64,000 bases of DNA. Origin: Plebeiibacterium marinum (GTDB taxonomy: Bacteria; Bacteroidota; Bacteroidia; Bacteroidales; Marinilabiliaceae). Every line of letters starts with the position of its first letter. The stretch's first letter is position 1. Of the stretch, positions 45,460 through 55,373 are shown piece by piece. Position numbers and translations under genes: made by a program. The notes under the pieces are model-generated. The model saw only the letters and a program-made list of their open reading frames with translations, searched no databases and was not told the DNA's origin. The stretch lies in the NCBI RefSeq assembly GCF_026013615.1, contig NZ_JAPDPI010000026.1:1-64000 (forward strand). Reading direction: 5' to 3'.

Positions 45460-46680
45460 CTAATAACTATCTCTTGCTGTTTCACCATGTAAAGCAGCAT
45501 CAAGTCCCATTTCTTCGTCTTCAACAGAAACTTTAACCGGAGTAATCTTATTGATTAACCATAGCATACCATAGGTAAAACCAAAGGCGTATACCGAAGA
45601 AAAAATAATGGCTACAACTTGCTTGAAAAGAAATGATGAATCACCATAAAACAAACCATCTGCCCCATTTGCATTTACAGCTTTTGTTGCAAACAACCCT
45701 AGCATCAAGGTACCCAAAACACCTCCAACACCATGAACGCCCCATACATCAAGAGCATCATCCCATTGGAACCTGTCCTTTATTTTTACAGCAATATAGC
45801 AGCCAATTGCTGCAATTACTCCAATTAACACAGCTGTATTAATGGTAACATATCCTGCTGCCGGTGTTATAGTTGCCAATCCGGCAATTGAACCAGTTAA
45901 CAAGCCTATAAATGTCGGCTTTTTTTGATCGGTTCGCACCCATTCTATGGCCAACCAGGTAATAGCAGCAACTGATGCGGCAATATCTGTGTTTAAAAAA
46001 GCCATGGCTGTAATACCATTTACCGACAATTCTGAACCAGCATTAAAACCATACCACCCAAACCATAACAAACCAGTACCTACGGCCACTAATGGAATAC
46101 TGTTGGGCTTTGAATCCCGGTTTCTTCTTTTTCCCACATAAAAAACGGATGCAAGGGCAGCAGCTCCAGCAGTAGCATGCACTACGATACCACCTGCAAA
46201 ATCGAGCACTCCCCACTCTGCAAGTAATCCTCCACCCCATACCATATGTACAAATGGATAGTATACCAATATCTGCCATACAATTAAAAACAAGATGTAC
46301 GCTTTAAATGTAACCCGGTTTGCAAATGCCCCTGTAATAAGCGCCGGTGTTATGATGGCAAACATCATCTGATATGAAATAAACACCAGCTCAGGAAAAC
46401 GTTTGTCAGGTGAATACATCGAGTCCAGACCCACTCCATTTAAAAAGGCCTTATCAAAATTCCCTATAATAGCGCCCTCTCCTCCGCTAAAACATAAAGA
46501 ATATCCAAAAGCCCACCATAAAATAGTAGTGATTCCAAGCGATACAAAACTTTGTATCATTACTCCAAGAATATTTCTTTTACAGGCCAAGCCCCCGTAA
46601 AAAAATGCCAATCCTGGAGTCATGAGCATAACCAAGCTAGTGGCCAGCAACATGAACGTTGTTGTTCCAGTATCAAACAT
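45460..46680 (-). CDS. amt: Ammonium transporter Amt
   Basis: A 406-residue Amt/MEP/Rh-family channel with about eleven membrane helices. Recognisable are LMTPGLAFFYGGLACKRN near the N-terminus, the twin-His pore region (GIVVHATAGAAALASVFYVG and WGVHGVGGVLGTLMLG), and ALITGAFANRVTFKAY. It conducts ammonium into the cytoplasm. Its usual regulator gene glnK/glnB is not adjacent. A -7 box lies 44 bases upstream of its start. Confidence 0.97.
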   Translation of the reverse strand: MFDTGTTTFMLLATSLVMLMTPGLAFFYGGLACKRNILGVMIQSFVSLGITTILWWAFGYSLCFSGGEGAIIGNFDKAFLNGVGLDSMYSPDKRFPELVFISYQMMFAIITPALITGAFANRVTFKAYILFLIVWQILVYYPFVHMVWGGGLLAEWGVLDFAGGIVVHATAGAAALASVFYVGKRRNRDSKPNSIPLVAVGTGLLWFGWYGFNAGSELSVNGITAMAFLNTDIAASVAAITWLAIEWVRTDQKKPTFIGLLTGSIAGLATITPAAGYVTINTAVLIGVIAAIGCYIAVKIKDRFQWDDALDVWGVHGVGGVLGTLMLGLFATKAVNANGADGLFYGDSSFLFKQVVAIIFSSVYAFGFTYGMLWLINKITPVKVSVEDEEMGLDAALHGETARDSY

Positions 46681-46723
46681 AAATAATAAAAACTGTTAAT
46701 TAATAATTTTATATGCGTTGCCG

Positions 46724-46731
46724 CAAAAGTA
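46724..46731 (-). promoter_or_regulatory. -7 promoter box of amt
   Basis: The minus strand reads TACTTTTG, matching TAnnTTTG. It lies 44 bases before the amt ATG. No -33 element was found. Confidence 0.5.
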
Positions 46732-46744
46732 TATATTTTTTCAG

Positions 46745-47120
46745 CAGGACACCCCCTATTTTAACACACCACCTTTGCATTATACCATATATTTTCACCA
46801 CACCACTACACCATAACACATCAACATCAAGACTTTACACCACTTCATATGCAATATGATAAAAATCAGCTTTTACCTCTATTTAGAACACATACAAATA
46901 ATGTAAGTTTAAATTAATTTACCTCCACCCAAATATTACCAGGGCAACACATTAAATAAAACACACAATAACTCAACCACCCTCCCATTTTACCACCCCA
47001 CACATACCCAAATACATCTTTTTTTACAAATCTTCAAAAGTCATATTCCAACAAATTATTTCACATAACGCATATATAAATATATGGAATTCCAAACCGT
47101 CTACTAACCTGCTAACCTTA
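46745..47120. other. G-depleted intergenic stretch between amt and the C10 protease gene
   Basis: I see no gene here. The plus strand is very poor in G and rich in C, A and T, for example the CCACACCACTACACCATAAC run near 46798. The stretch is followed by the terminator hairpin of the downstream minus-strand gene. It should also carry the upstream part of the amt promoter. Confidence 0.5.
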
Positions 47121-47129
47121 TACAAAAAA

Positions 47130-47159
47130 AAAGTGTTGCGAACATTATCACAACACTTT
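47130..47159 (-). terminator. Terminator of the C10 protease operon
   Basis: AAAGTGTTG (47130-47138) pairs with CAACACTTT (47151-47159) around a 12-base loop; on the minus strand a run of T follows. It lies 30 bases past the stop codon. Confidence 0.8.
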
Positions 47160-47188
47160 CTTTAAATTATCTTCGCTCAGTAACAAGA

Positions 47189-50100
47189 CTAAAACAAGGG
47201 CTCATATACATCCGACTCCTCTTCTGGTTTTTCTGTATGCAACCAAATCGTAATCTTTACTTCGCTGCCCGAATAATCAGTAGAAACATAAGAGCCTGAT
47301 GTACCAGAATTTAGTTCTCCACTACTATAATAGTGATTGTCAGTAAAAGAAGCGCTCATGCTCTTGATCACTGCCTGAGTTTCTGCGGATGAAGAAGTTG
47401 TAAATTCAGCAACCTCACCAACTCCGAATTCTGTACCATAATCTCTATTTTCAAAAGATGTGATATCCTGATATACTACATGATAGGTCTCATCCTCTAT
47501 TCCACCAATAAATGGGTCGTATTCTGTTTTTGTATTATAATCAACATATCCACTATAACTATTGACAACATGACGATTCAATGTAATATCTAACAATCCC
47601 TCCATAAAATTATAGGTAATAGTTTGAGAACCTGTCTCTGTACCTGTTGACACAGGCAAATCCTGTCCATTATCCATAACAAGCTCTTGTTTATAATTAA
47701 CGATAACAGTATATGAAGAATCTTTTATATCTGTTTTATATGAATCATACTCCAATACCTGGAACATATAGTTATAGTCATCCGGCAATACTTTTTCCAT
47801 ATTCCCACTTAAAATAAAATAGCGTTTCCCATTACTAAAGTTGTGTACAAAACCATCACCCACATTGGCATAAGCAACATCTACAATATTTGGAACCGGC
47901 TGGGCAGATATTTCAACATCAACATTAAAATCACTACCGGTTTCAGTAGCTGTAGGACATTTTGTATTGACAAAAAGCAAAAATCCGGCATGCATCTGTT
48001 TTTCGGAATTATCTTTTGTTTTTGGCTCTAAAAACAATGCATATTTTTCTTTGTCGGAAATATCAACAAACTCCATTTTTTTGCTTTCGTAATTATATTT
48101 ACCATGATATACTTTGTATTTTTCATTGAGCGCATGACTGGCTTTATACCTGACCACCGTTGCCAACTCATCAGATTGATTCTGAAGCAATACAACTCTG
48201 GATGCCATATATGGGATGGTCATTTTTACAGTATCTATCTGAGGTTCCCCCTCACCTTCTTTAAAACCATATAATATCCTACGTGCAAAATCTTCAGTTT
48301 GACCAGACTTAGAAACCATAATAACATGACTCAACGGAGTCTTCCCCTCATCTTTGCTAATAACTGTAAAATTATCATCTCCTCCTTCCAGCAAATACCT
48401 TACATATGCATCATATTCCGCCCCTGCTGTTGAATTCAACTGAGATACAATCTGTTCATTTAAATAACTTCTCCACAACCACGTTGTCAGATTACTACCT
48501 AAAGTATGCTCCTTTAAAAGCTTTACAATATCCAGCTTTGTTCCGGCTCGCTTGGTTTGCATATAATGCAAAAACGAACCTGACAGATTTGCATTTCCAC
48601 TATTGATTCTTTTTTCGAAAACCGGCAAGGTTGCTTCGTTATCCCAAGATTTTGACAACAATTCAAATATACTTGCATCATCTCTATAACGAACCAACCT
48701 ATTCTTAATTTCATCCTCAGGCTCTAATCTTTCTAAAATAGTATTCCATACCAGATAGCCACTTAAAGGTGCGTTCACCTCGCACCAAAAATAATTATCA
48801 AGAGCAACGCTCATATAATAATCTTGAGTATAATGCATGTATTCATGAGCCAAAGTCTGTTTAAAATCAACAGGATCAACATTCTCCAAAATATCAATAA
48901 TTAAATACCCTGTAGGGGCCGAATATCCAATAATATTAATCATTCCTTTTGCACCCATATTATAATCAAGGTAAACTCCAATCTCTTCAGGCACTTCAAG
49001 ACCAAGACTATTAAATTTATCCATGATAATATTTACATAGCCTGCAACATCCTGAACTAAATAAGGATTTCCTCCTGCTTCCGGATCGGTATTTGAATTA
49101 CGCCATACTTCAGTAGGTTCATTACGCAGCTGAAATTCATAGGATGTATATTGTGTATCATAATTACCTCCTGTTTTATAATAAACGGTAACCTTACCTT
49201 GTTTCAGAAAATGAGTAAAAGTACCCTGCCACAGGTTATACCACGACAACTTTGTAAGGTGCTTGGTACTAAACACCAAACAATTATCGTCAACACACAA
49301 ATCACTTAATTCATATTCAACCCATTTTTGATTTGTATCGTCATAGTAAACCGGACGATAGTTTGGTATTTCTTCTTTGGGAAATGAAGAGGCATCCATA
49401 TTTTTGAGTCTGATCATAAGTGGAACATCAAACACGTCTCCCACACTAACGGTAACATCATAACACGATCCCATAGTTGCACCTTCTGGTCCTGCCGGTG
49501 GGTTATCCAACTTCACTATACTCAACCTGAATTCCTCTCCTGAAAAATTAGCCGGCACAATTACATCAATACTATCCACCGAAATGATAATATCCTGATC
49601 GGAAACAGGAATCATATCCTCATACAAAACTTGTCCATACGGATTTACTTTTACACCATCACTTACTATAGGGTTGCACGTTGACTCTTTTACTACCGAT
49701 CGATAATATGCTGCAGTTTTAGGATACAGCACGAGTTCACTGTCCTTTTCACTAACTACGTTGGCCCACACATCTGTTTGCACCATGGTATCCGCAACCG
49801 GAAACCAGCTCTCATTATCGTACGAAGCCTCCCACATGGTCCGACCACGAAGATATTTAGGCGCAACCAGAGTTACATTTTTATCCGTAATACTTGTATT
49901 TACTATTTCATCAGAAGCTAAGATATATTCATCAGGATAATCCCTCTCTACTTCCTCATCTTCGGTAATAATACCAAACGAAACAGTATCAGTATTTAAG
50001 CAATATATCATTGCATTTTCATGTTCTGTTCCATAGTAATCCCATTTATAACGGGGAATACTATCATTAAACACTTTGCAGTAATATTTTTTGTTGATAG

Positions 50101-52597
50101 AATACTCATCCATCACCAACTCTAAAACAGGATCACCATCATGATCCTCCCAAGGGGTATTCATCCTGATATTTTCCGGGTATTCGTACCAATAGTATTT
50201 ATTATAAGGATGTTTAAATGGAGCAATATCCCTTACATCAATTTTTAAGGTATCCCCCTTATGTACCTTGATTAAATTTTCCTTAACAGGCACATTATTT
50301 TGTTCGTACCCCAATGCTGTTTCAGAAAACTCATCCATATCAGGTAAATCGCAGAATAAGAAATTATTATAGGAGAAGGTAACATGTCCCTGATCGTAGG
50401 TCAATAGGTTTTTAGGTAATGGACTTGAAATTTGGTTGCTATCAATATAAAATTCATTGACCTGCTTCATCATCTCAAGGGTTGACGGAAGCTCCTTAAT
50501 ATTATTGTTATTTAATTTTACAGAAACAAGCTCATTACTTAAACAAATTCCGGCAGGGAATATTGGGATCTGATTGTAGGACAAATCCAATACTGCTAAA
50601 TTTTGCCACTCTCCAAAATCCTCGGGAATAGAGGCAATATCATTATTTGAAGCATCAAATCCCTCTACATCACGCAAATTAGAAATAGAATCAGGAAGTG
50701 CTGTAAGGGCATTGTTTGTAAGTACAATACTTTTGAGCTTTTTTAAGTTTCCAAAACCATTTTCAATTGCCTCAATATAATTGTTGCTCAAATATAAATC
50801 CGTCAACTCAGAACAGTTACCTATTTCACCAGGTAAGGTTCCTGAAAAATCATTGTTTGTAGCATCAAATTTTTCGAGACTAACCATATTACCTATCGAA
50901 GCTGGTATTTCTCCTGAAAAATTATTATTGGCAATTTCGAGGGTTTTCAAGCTTACTAATCCTCCTATTGAATTAGGCAATACCCCTTCTAATTGATTAT
51001 CTGACAGAGTACAATATTCCAGCTTAGTTAAATTACCAAAATTATCAGGCAAAGTTCCTGTAAGGTTACTATTCCATAAATACAGATAATTAAGGTTGGA
51101 AAGATTACAGATTTCATAAGGTATAGCAGAGTTAAAGTTACAATCATTAGCTGAAAAGGATTCCAGTTTTTGCAAATTGCCAATACCAACAGGTATGCTT
51201 CCTGAAACCCCATTACAATTCAGGTATTTTAAACTTTCTATATCACCAATATTGTCAGGAAACTGCACATCTTTATCTGCTATATCGTAAATATCCAGTC
51301 CTTGTAATTTTTTTAAGTTGCCTATTCCTTCTGTTAAAGGACCTTGCATATCGGCTCTGATACTTAAAAACTGCAACTCTTCTAAACCACCAATCTCCAC
51401 TGGTATCTCAAAAGGTGCACCTGTTTTTTCAACCGAAATATTAAGCTTTATTACCCTTCCATTCCATATACCAACATCTGCACCCCAATACACTACATAA
51501 TCATTTATATTCCAATCTAGTTCACCATCAAAAGCATTATAAACAGCTAACAATGCCAATGAATCCTGTTGGTTTACCGTAAAGGGTTCCGGTGACATAC
51601 AGATAATTGACCCCGGGTTCGGATTAAATGTATATGATGACTTATGAATATCTCTACTGTTCATATAATAATAGCCATTTCCGGCTCCACCCCAACCAAA
51701 ATTATAATGAAAATAATCACCATCATAGCCATCTATAACAACCGCATGCCCAACGGGCTCACCTGGTAAGGAAGCATATACAGGTCGCCCCTGATCTAGT
51801 TCATTTCTAATAAAACCAGAGTTGTTTTCACCATAAATGGCATGATATTTAAAGAACTCTCTCATAGGCTCTGGTCTGCCATACGCAGCTGAACCATAAG
51901 GGCTCCCACAATAATCCATATTTAGTGCCACTCCTATATGTCGCGATAATATATTATAATCAGCGTGACCAGGATCACTCAGATTATAATTAGTGTTTTC
52001 AAAATCGCCACATTGCTCACCATATACATCATGAGTGTAACAATACGTACCCGATCCAAAATCAGGATATCGATGATAGGCCATTATCTGGGCTAAAGCA
52101 GTTGCTGTACATCCGCTGGGGCACTCGCCAACGTCAGCATGGTAATATTGATCCAAACTCACTCCTGCCTCTCCCAAAAGTGGGCCTACAGAAGCCATAG
52201 TACTTTTTAATGAAGACAGATATCGTTCCTTTATTGACTCAACATCCAACATCGGTATACTCTCAAGACTATTGATTAATCCATCAAAACCCTCATTTGT
52301 ATTTTTTTCAGACAAAATACCTGTCATTGAATACCCTACCACGGCATAGTCATTGCCCGACTGAGCCACAACTACATAACCTTCAGGATTGTTATTGTAA
52401 TTATACAGTACAGTGGATGCAGCTTTACCTGATTTATAAACCAAATCAAGCCTTATTTCCTTAACTCCCTTCGTCGCCAAAAATTCTCCACCGCATTTCC
52501 TTGCCTCATCAAAAGGACTTTGAGCGGTTATGTTTATACTAATACCTAAAAAAACTATTAACAACGAAAGGCATAAGTGATATATATATATTCTCAT
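47189..52597 (-). CDS. Secreted C10 peptidase, leucine-rich repeat and HExxH multidomain protein
   Basis: An 1802-residue protein with a signal peptide (to about 26). Residues about 27-110 are a C10 propeptide-like (Spi) domain. About 120-330 is a streptopain-type C10 cysteine peptidase with Cys163 in GCTATALAQIMAYH and His284 in GHAVVIDGYDGDYFHYNFGW. About 380-735 are 12 or more leucine-rich repeats of the LxxLxLxxN form. A middle part (about 740-1150) has beta-sandwich modules. HEYMH at 1251-1255 with Glu1273 18 residues after the second His has the layout of a gluzincin metallopeptidase. The last 350 residues form another beta region, with no T9SS signal. Second gene of an operon after the small T9SS-signal protein (15-base gap). 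Confidence 0.85.
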   Translation of the reverse strand: MRIYIYHLCLSLLIVFLGISINITAQSPFDEARKCGGEFLATKGVKEIRLDLVYKSGKAASTVLYNYNNNPEGYVVVAQSGNDYAVVGYSMTGILSEKNTNEGFDGLINSLESIPMLDVESIKERYLSSLKSTMASVGPLLGEAGVSLDQYYHADVGECPSGCTATALAQIMAYHRYPDFGSGTYCYTHDVYGEQCGDFENTNYNLSDPGHADYNILSRHIGVALNMDYCGSPYGSAAYGRPEPMREFFKYHAIYGENNSGFIRNELDQGRPVYASLPGEPVGHAVVIDGYDGDYFHYNFGWGGAGNGYYYMNSRDIHKSSYTFNPNPGSIICMSPEPFTVNQQDSLALLAVYNAFDGELDWNINDYVVYWGADVGIWNGRVIKLNISVEKTGAPFEIPVEIGGLEELQFLSIRADMQGPLTEGIGNLKKLQGLDIYDIADKDVQFPDNIGDIESLKYLNCNGVSGSIPVGIGNLQKLESFSANDCNFNSAIPYEICNLSNLNYLYLWNSNLTGTLPDNFGNLTKLEYCTLSDNQLEGVLPNSIGGLVSLKTLEIANNNFSGEIPASIGNMVSLEKFDATNNDFSGTLPGEIGNCSELTDLYLSNNYIEAIENGFGNLKKLKSIVLTNNALTALPDSISNLRDVEGFDASNNDIASIPEDFGEWQNLAVLDLSYNQIPIFPAGICLSNELVSVKLNNNNIKELPSTLEMMKQVNEFYIDSNQISSPLPKNLLTYDQGHVTFSYNNFLFCDLPDMDEFSETALGYEQNNVPVKENLIKVHKGDTLKIDVRDIAPFKHPYNKYYWYEYPENIRMNTPWEDHDGDPVLELVMDEYSINKKYYCKVFNDSIPRYKWDYYGTEHENAMIYCLNTDTVSFGIITEDEEVERDYPDEYILASDEIVNTSITDKNVTLVAPKYLRGRTMWEASYDNESWFPVADTMVQTDVWANVVSEKDSELVLYPKTAAYYRSVVKESTCNPIVSDGVKVNPYGQVLYEDMIPVSDQDIIISVDSIDVIVPANFSGEEFRLSIVKLDNPPAGPEGATMGSCYDVTVSVGDVFDVPLMIRLKNMDASSFPKEEIPNYRPVYYDDTNQKWVEYELSDLCVDDNCLVFSTKHLTKLSWYNLWQGTFTHFLKQGKVTVYYKTGGNYDTQYTSYEFQLRNEPTEVWRNSNTDPEAGGNPYLVQDVAGYVNIIMDKFNSLGLEVPEEIGVYLDYNMGAKGMINIIGYSAPTGYLIIDILENVDPVDFKQTLAHEYMHYTQDYYMSVALDNYFWCEVNAPLSGYLVWNTILERLEPEDEIKNRLVRYRDDASIFELLSKSWDNEATLPVFEKRINSGNANLSGSFLHYMQTKRAGTKLDIVKLLKEHTLGSNLTTWLWRSYLNEQIVSQLNSTAGAEYDAYVRYLLEGGDDNFTVISKDEGKTPLSHVIMVSKSGQTEDFARRILYGFKEGEGEPQIDTVKMTIPYMASRVVLLQNQSDELATVVRYKASHALNEKYKVYHGKYNYESKKMEFVDISDKEKYALFLEPKTKDNSEKQMHAGFLLFVNTKCPTATETGSDFNVDVEISAQPVPNIVDVAYANVGDGFVHNFSNGKRYFILSGNMEKVLPDDYNYMFQVLEYDSYKTDIKDSSYTVIVNYKQELVMDNGQDLPVSTGTETGSQTITYNFMEGLLDITLNRHVVNSYSGYVDYNTKTEYDPFIGGIEDETYHVVYQDITSFENRDYGTEFGVGEVAEFTTSSSAETQAVIKSMSASFTDNHYYSSGELNSGTSGSYVSTDYSGSEVKITIWLHTEKPEEESDVYEPLF

Positions 52598-52612
52598 TTC
52601 TATCCTAATTCA

Positions 52613-53197
52613 CTATTTAACAATGATTTTTTCAACATAACTACCAATTGGAGTGCTGATTTTTGCAAAATACATCCCCGGATTTAAATCAACTTCCAAA
52701 TCCTTGTTTCCATAAACCACTTCATACTGATGCTCAGTCCCGTTAACATCAAATATTTTTATCTCAGCTTCACCAATATTACAATCAACTGTAATACGGC
52801 TTGTTACGACAGTGGGATATATACTTACCTTTGATCTGATTTCCTCAACCGATACATCTTCTGTATTTATAGGCAATTCCACACTACACTTATTCTCGTC
52901 AGAAATAACCACCGAATACTGATTCATCTTGCGGAGTACAAAATCCACTGTTTCTCCTTTCGAAACAACAATATTATTCTCAAGCCAGGTGTAATCATAG
53001 GGCTCTTGACCGCCCGAAACCAAGTACCCAATGGCCCCAAATCGCACTTTTGCATTAATGGGAAGATTATCTTCTAAAACAGATTTTGCGGTAAACTCCT
53101 CTTGTTGCGGTTCGGTAATTTTCATTTTCACTACTGTTTGTGCGTTGAGTTGCAATACGGCACACACACACAAGCTTATCGTAATTATAGTTTTCAT
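52613..53197 (-). CDS. Small secreted protein with T9SS C-terminal sorting signal
   Basis: A 194-residue protein with a signal peptide (MKTIITISLCVCAVLQLNAQ). The middle has a PKD/SprB-like beta segment (EPYDYTWLENN, YSVVISDENKCSVELP) and the last 80 residues form a type A T9SS C-terminal domain (VSIYPTVVTSRITVDCNIGE, PGMYFAKISTPIGSYVEKIIV). I start at the ATG 10 codons into the longer frame because that puts the signal peptide first. It lies 15 bases upstream of the C10/LRR gene and should be exported to the cell surface or medium by T9SS. It may act as a partner or inhibitor of its neighbour, which is inference. Confidence 0.85.
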   Translation of the reverse strand: MKTIITISLCVCAVLQLNAQTVVKMKITEPQQEEFTAKSVLEDNLPINAKVRFGAIGYLVSGGQEPYDYTWLENNIVVSKGETVDFVLRKMNQYSVVISDENKCSVELPINTEDVSVEEIRSKVSIYPTVVTSRITVDCNIGEAEIKIFDVNGTEHQYEVVYGNKDLEVDLNPGMYFAKISTPIGSYVEKIIVK

Positions 53198-53267
53198 AAT
53201 TTCTTTCCTAAATTTGTTAGTTACCATTTTAACAGATCGTTAGATTTTAAATAAAAGATAAGAGACT

Positions 53268-53355
53268 TATTTACAAGATGCTTAAAATCAAATCTTTACC
53301 TAACTTAAGTTGATTTTATTAAATATCTCATATTCTTACACTTACAAAAAATTAA
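53268..53355. repeat. Palindromic dispersed repeat, copy B
   Basis: Matches 1-88 in the same orientation with about nine mismatches. The core palindrome is more perfect here (AACTTAAGTT) and AAAATCAA pairs with TTGATTTT. Its right edge overlaps the last bases of the lipoprotein gene at 53352, including the stop codon. Confidence 0.8.
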
Positions 53356-54545
53356 CGAACTATTGCATTTACAACCAAACGAAAACCCGTTGTCACACCA
53401 AAAAAGCATTGGGGTTCATCCGGATGACCAGAATTTCCCCAACATCCATCTACCAGTCCAGGGATTTTGTATGACCTGTATTTAACAGCACATTCGCCAA
53501 TACCAAATTGCTCTTGAGTGGTATAACTCCCTCCCCTAACAACTTTATAGATTCCACTCTCCGGGCCTTGTGGTTCAATTTCCGGCACTTGATTAACATA
53601 AGCATCCCAATCAAAATACTGACTTTCAAACCAATCAGAACACCACTCTTCAACATTACCACTCATGTCGTATAATCCTAATTCATTGGGAAGTTTGGTT
53701 TTAACCTCATGTTTTATATCATCTGAATTTAAGTACTGCCAGGCATAATCTTTAAGTTCATCAGAACCAGCGTAAGTATACCCTTCACTTTTATTTCCCC
53801 CTGAAGCTGCATATTCCCACTGAGCCTCTGTTGGCAACAACACGTCAACTCCAATTTTCTCTTTCAGTTTTGGAATAAAATCATTAACAACTGCAGCCCA
53901 CGTTACCCCTGAAACAGGTTCTAATGGCTTTGGCATATAACCTTGAAAATCCTCAATGGTATCATAAGGCAAACCACCCATTACATTTTCCCAAAGCTGG
54001 TTGGTCACTTCTGTTTCACAGATATAATAGTCGTTGAGTTGCACAGTCCTGGTGGCACTTTCAAAAGATATGGTTTCTGAATCTCCCATAATAAAGGTTC
54101 CTCCATCTATTCGAATCAAATCAAACTCTGCTCCACCAACATTAAAGCATAATTTATCGCTTCCCTTTTGCATCACCACTAACTTATGGGTAATATCAGC
54201 TGAGGAAATGGTTAAATCTGCTGATCGGGAAAGCCCTGTATTTTCACTTACTTTAACAACAAGGGCAACATTACCCGAACTACCGGAGGTTTGAGACAGT
54301 TGAAGCCAGCTTGCATTGCTTTGAATATTCCAATTGGTGTTGGCCTGAACAATTACAATATCAGCTTTTACGTCTGAAGCAAAACTTATAGTATCCACAT
54401 CTACGGTCAGGAAGTCTTCTTCCGGTTCTTTGGATTCATCAACAGTTCCATTACTGTTGTCTCCTAAATCAACAGGATCATCTGAACTACTGCAACTTGA
54501 TAAAAAACAAAATACAATAGATACAACGATTAAAAAAATACGCAT
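53352..54545 (-). CDS. BACON and formylglycine-generating-enzyme-like lipoprotein
   Basis: A 397-residue lipoprotein (lipobox ending in Cys18, FCFLSSC, then Ser/Asp-rich linker). Residues about 48-130 form a BACON domain (TNWNIQSNASWLQLSQTSGS, followed by VALVVKVSENTG), a Bacteroidetes fold for mucin or carbohydrate binding. About 140-397 is the sulfatase-modifying-factor (FGE/SUMF1) fold: GGTFIMGDSE, EVTNQLWENVMGG, LLPTEAQWEYAASGG, GNVEEWCSDWF. Such Bacteroidetes FGE-like lipoproteins often lack formylglycine-forming activity, so the role is uncertain. It precedes the T9SS gene by about 150 bases and its stop codon lies in repeat copy B. Confidence 0.85.
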   Translation of the reverse strand: MRIFLIVVSIVFCFLSSCSSSDDPVDLGDNSNGTVDESKEPEEDFLTVDVDTISFASDVKADIVIVQANTNWNIQSNASWLQLSQTSGSSGNVALVVKVSENTGLSRSADLTISSADITHKLVVMQKGSDKLCFNVGGAEFDLIRIDGGTFIMGDSETISFESATRTVQLNDYYICETEVTNQLWENVMGGLPYDTIEDFQGYMPKPLEPVSGVTWAAVVNDFIPKLKEKIGVDVLLPTEAQWEYAASGGNKSEGYTYAGSDELKDYAWQYLNSDDIKHEVKTKLPNELGLYDMSGNVEEWCSDWFESQYFDWDAYVNQVPEIEPQGPESGIYKVVRGGSYTTQEQFGIGECAVKYRSYKIPGLVDGCWGNSGHPDEPQCFFGVTTGFRLVVNAIVR

Positions 54546-54734
54546 CTGATTATGAGGTTTAATTTATATGCAACATTAAATTTCAACCAACAAAAATATT
54601 TAACTTTTTACTCTAAAGGAAAAACTATATCAAAAAGTTAAATACCCTTATCAAAAGAAATTGATGTTTACATGGGCAACTTTTCCAAAGTGCAAACCTT
54701 TGGAAAAATCTACCTCTACTATTAAATCCATATC

Positions 54735-55226
54735 TTATGCTTTCACCGGCACCAACTTCAATCTGGAAAAACTATACGTGAATATAAAATAAAGTACAAA
54801 ATACACAGGAAACGAGATACATAACCACAACAATATTCCATAAAAATTGTACATTCCAAAAACTTGCAACCCTCCTAAAAAGCTTTCTTTAAACACTGCA
54901 AATATAAATGCCATTGAAAACTCAAGACTTTCATCAGAAAACAGCAGGGTACCATATTTCATAAATGGAACAAAAAATAAAAGTTGCAAAGGGTAAACTA
55001 CGTTTGTAATAAACTGAACCAATACATGATTCAATTTAAATCTCCAGGCAAGAAACAACGACAACCAGATATTCATTCCTAAAAAGAAAGGAATTATACC
55101 CAGTACAAAACCAAGGGCTATGGCATTGGCCACTTTATACACAGATAGTTCTTTTGAAACAAGGTCAACAAACTTCCGTTTGGTATTGTTGAAAATCCCA
55201 ACAATATAGGTTCTAATTTTTCTCAT
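54735..55226 (-). CDS. DUF2062 family membrane protein
   Basis: A 163-residue integral membrane protein of the DUF2062 family, with a charged N-terminal segment and about three membrane helices (about 35-60, 65-90 and 125-155). The IALGFVLGIIPFFLGMNIWL stretch is typical of the family. The function is unknown. It is separated from neighbours by about 150-190 bases. Confidence 0.75.
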   Translation of the reverse strand: MRKIRTYIVGIFNNTKRKFVDLVSKELSVYKVANAIALGFVLGIIPFFLGMNIWLSLFLAWRFKLNHVLVQFITNVVYPLQLLFFVPFMKYGTLLFSDESLEFSMAFIFAVFKESFLGGLQVFGMYNFYGILLWLCISFPVYFVLYFIFTYSFSRLKLVPVKA

Positions 55227-55319
55227 ATAAAAAGCAGGTTTATTTTTTATTATCTAAGTAACTCTCACAATATTACCCCTCCATTCATCCTACATTATTA
55301 TTATATTAAACTTCTTCTA

Positions 55320-55349
55320 AAAAAAAGAGCGAAACAGACTGCTTCGCTC
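55320..55349 (-). terminator. Terminator of the DUF5606 gene
   Basis: GAGCGAA (55327-55333) pairs with TTCGCTC (55343-55349) around a 9-base loop. Read on the minus strand it is followed by a T run. It is 25 bases past the stop codon. Confidence 0.8.
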
Positions 55350-55373
55350 CCTCTGGTATTTTAACAACGTAAT

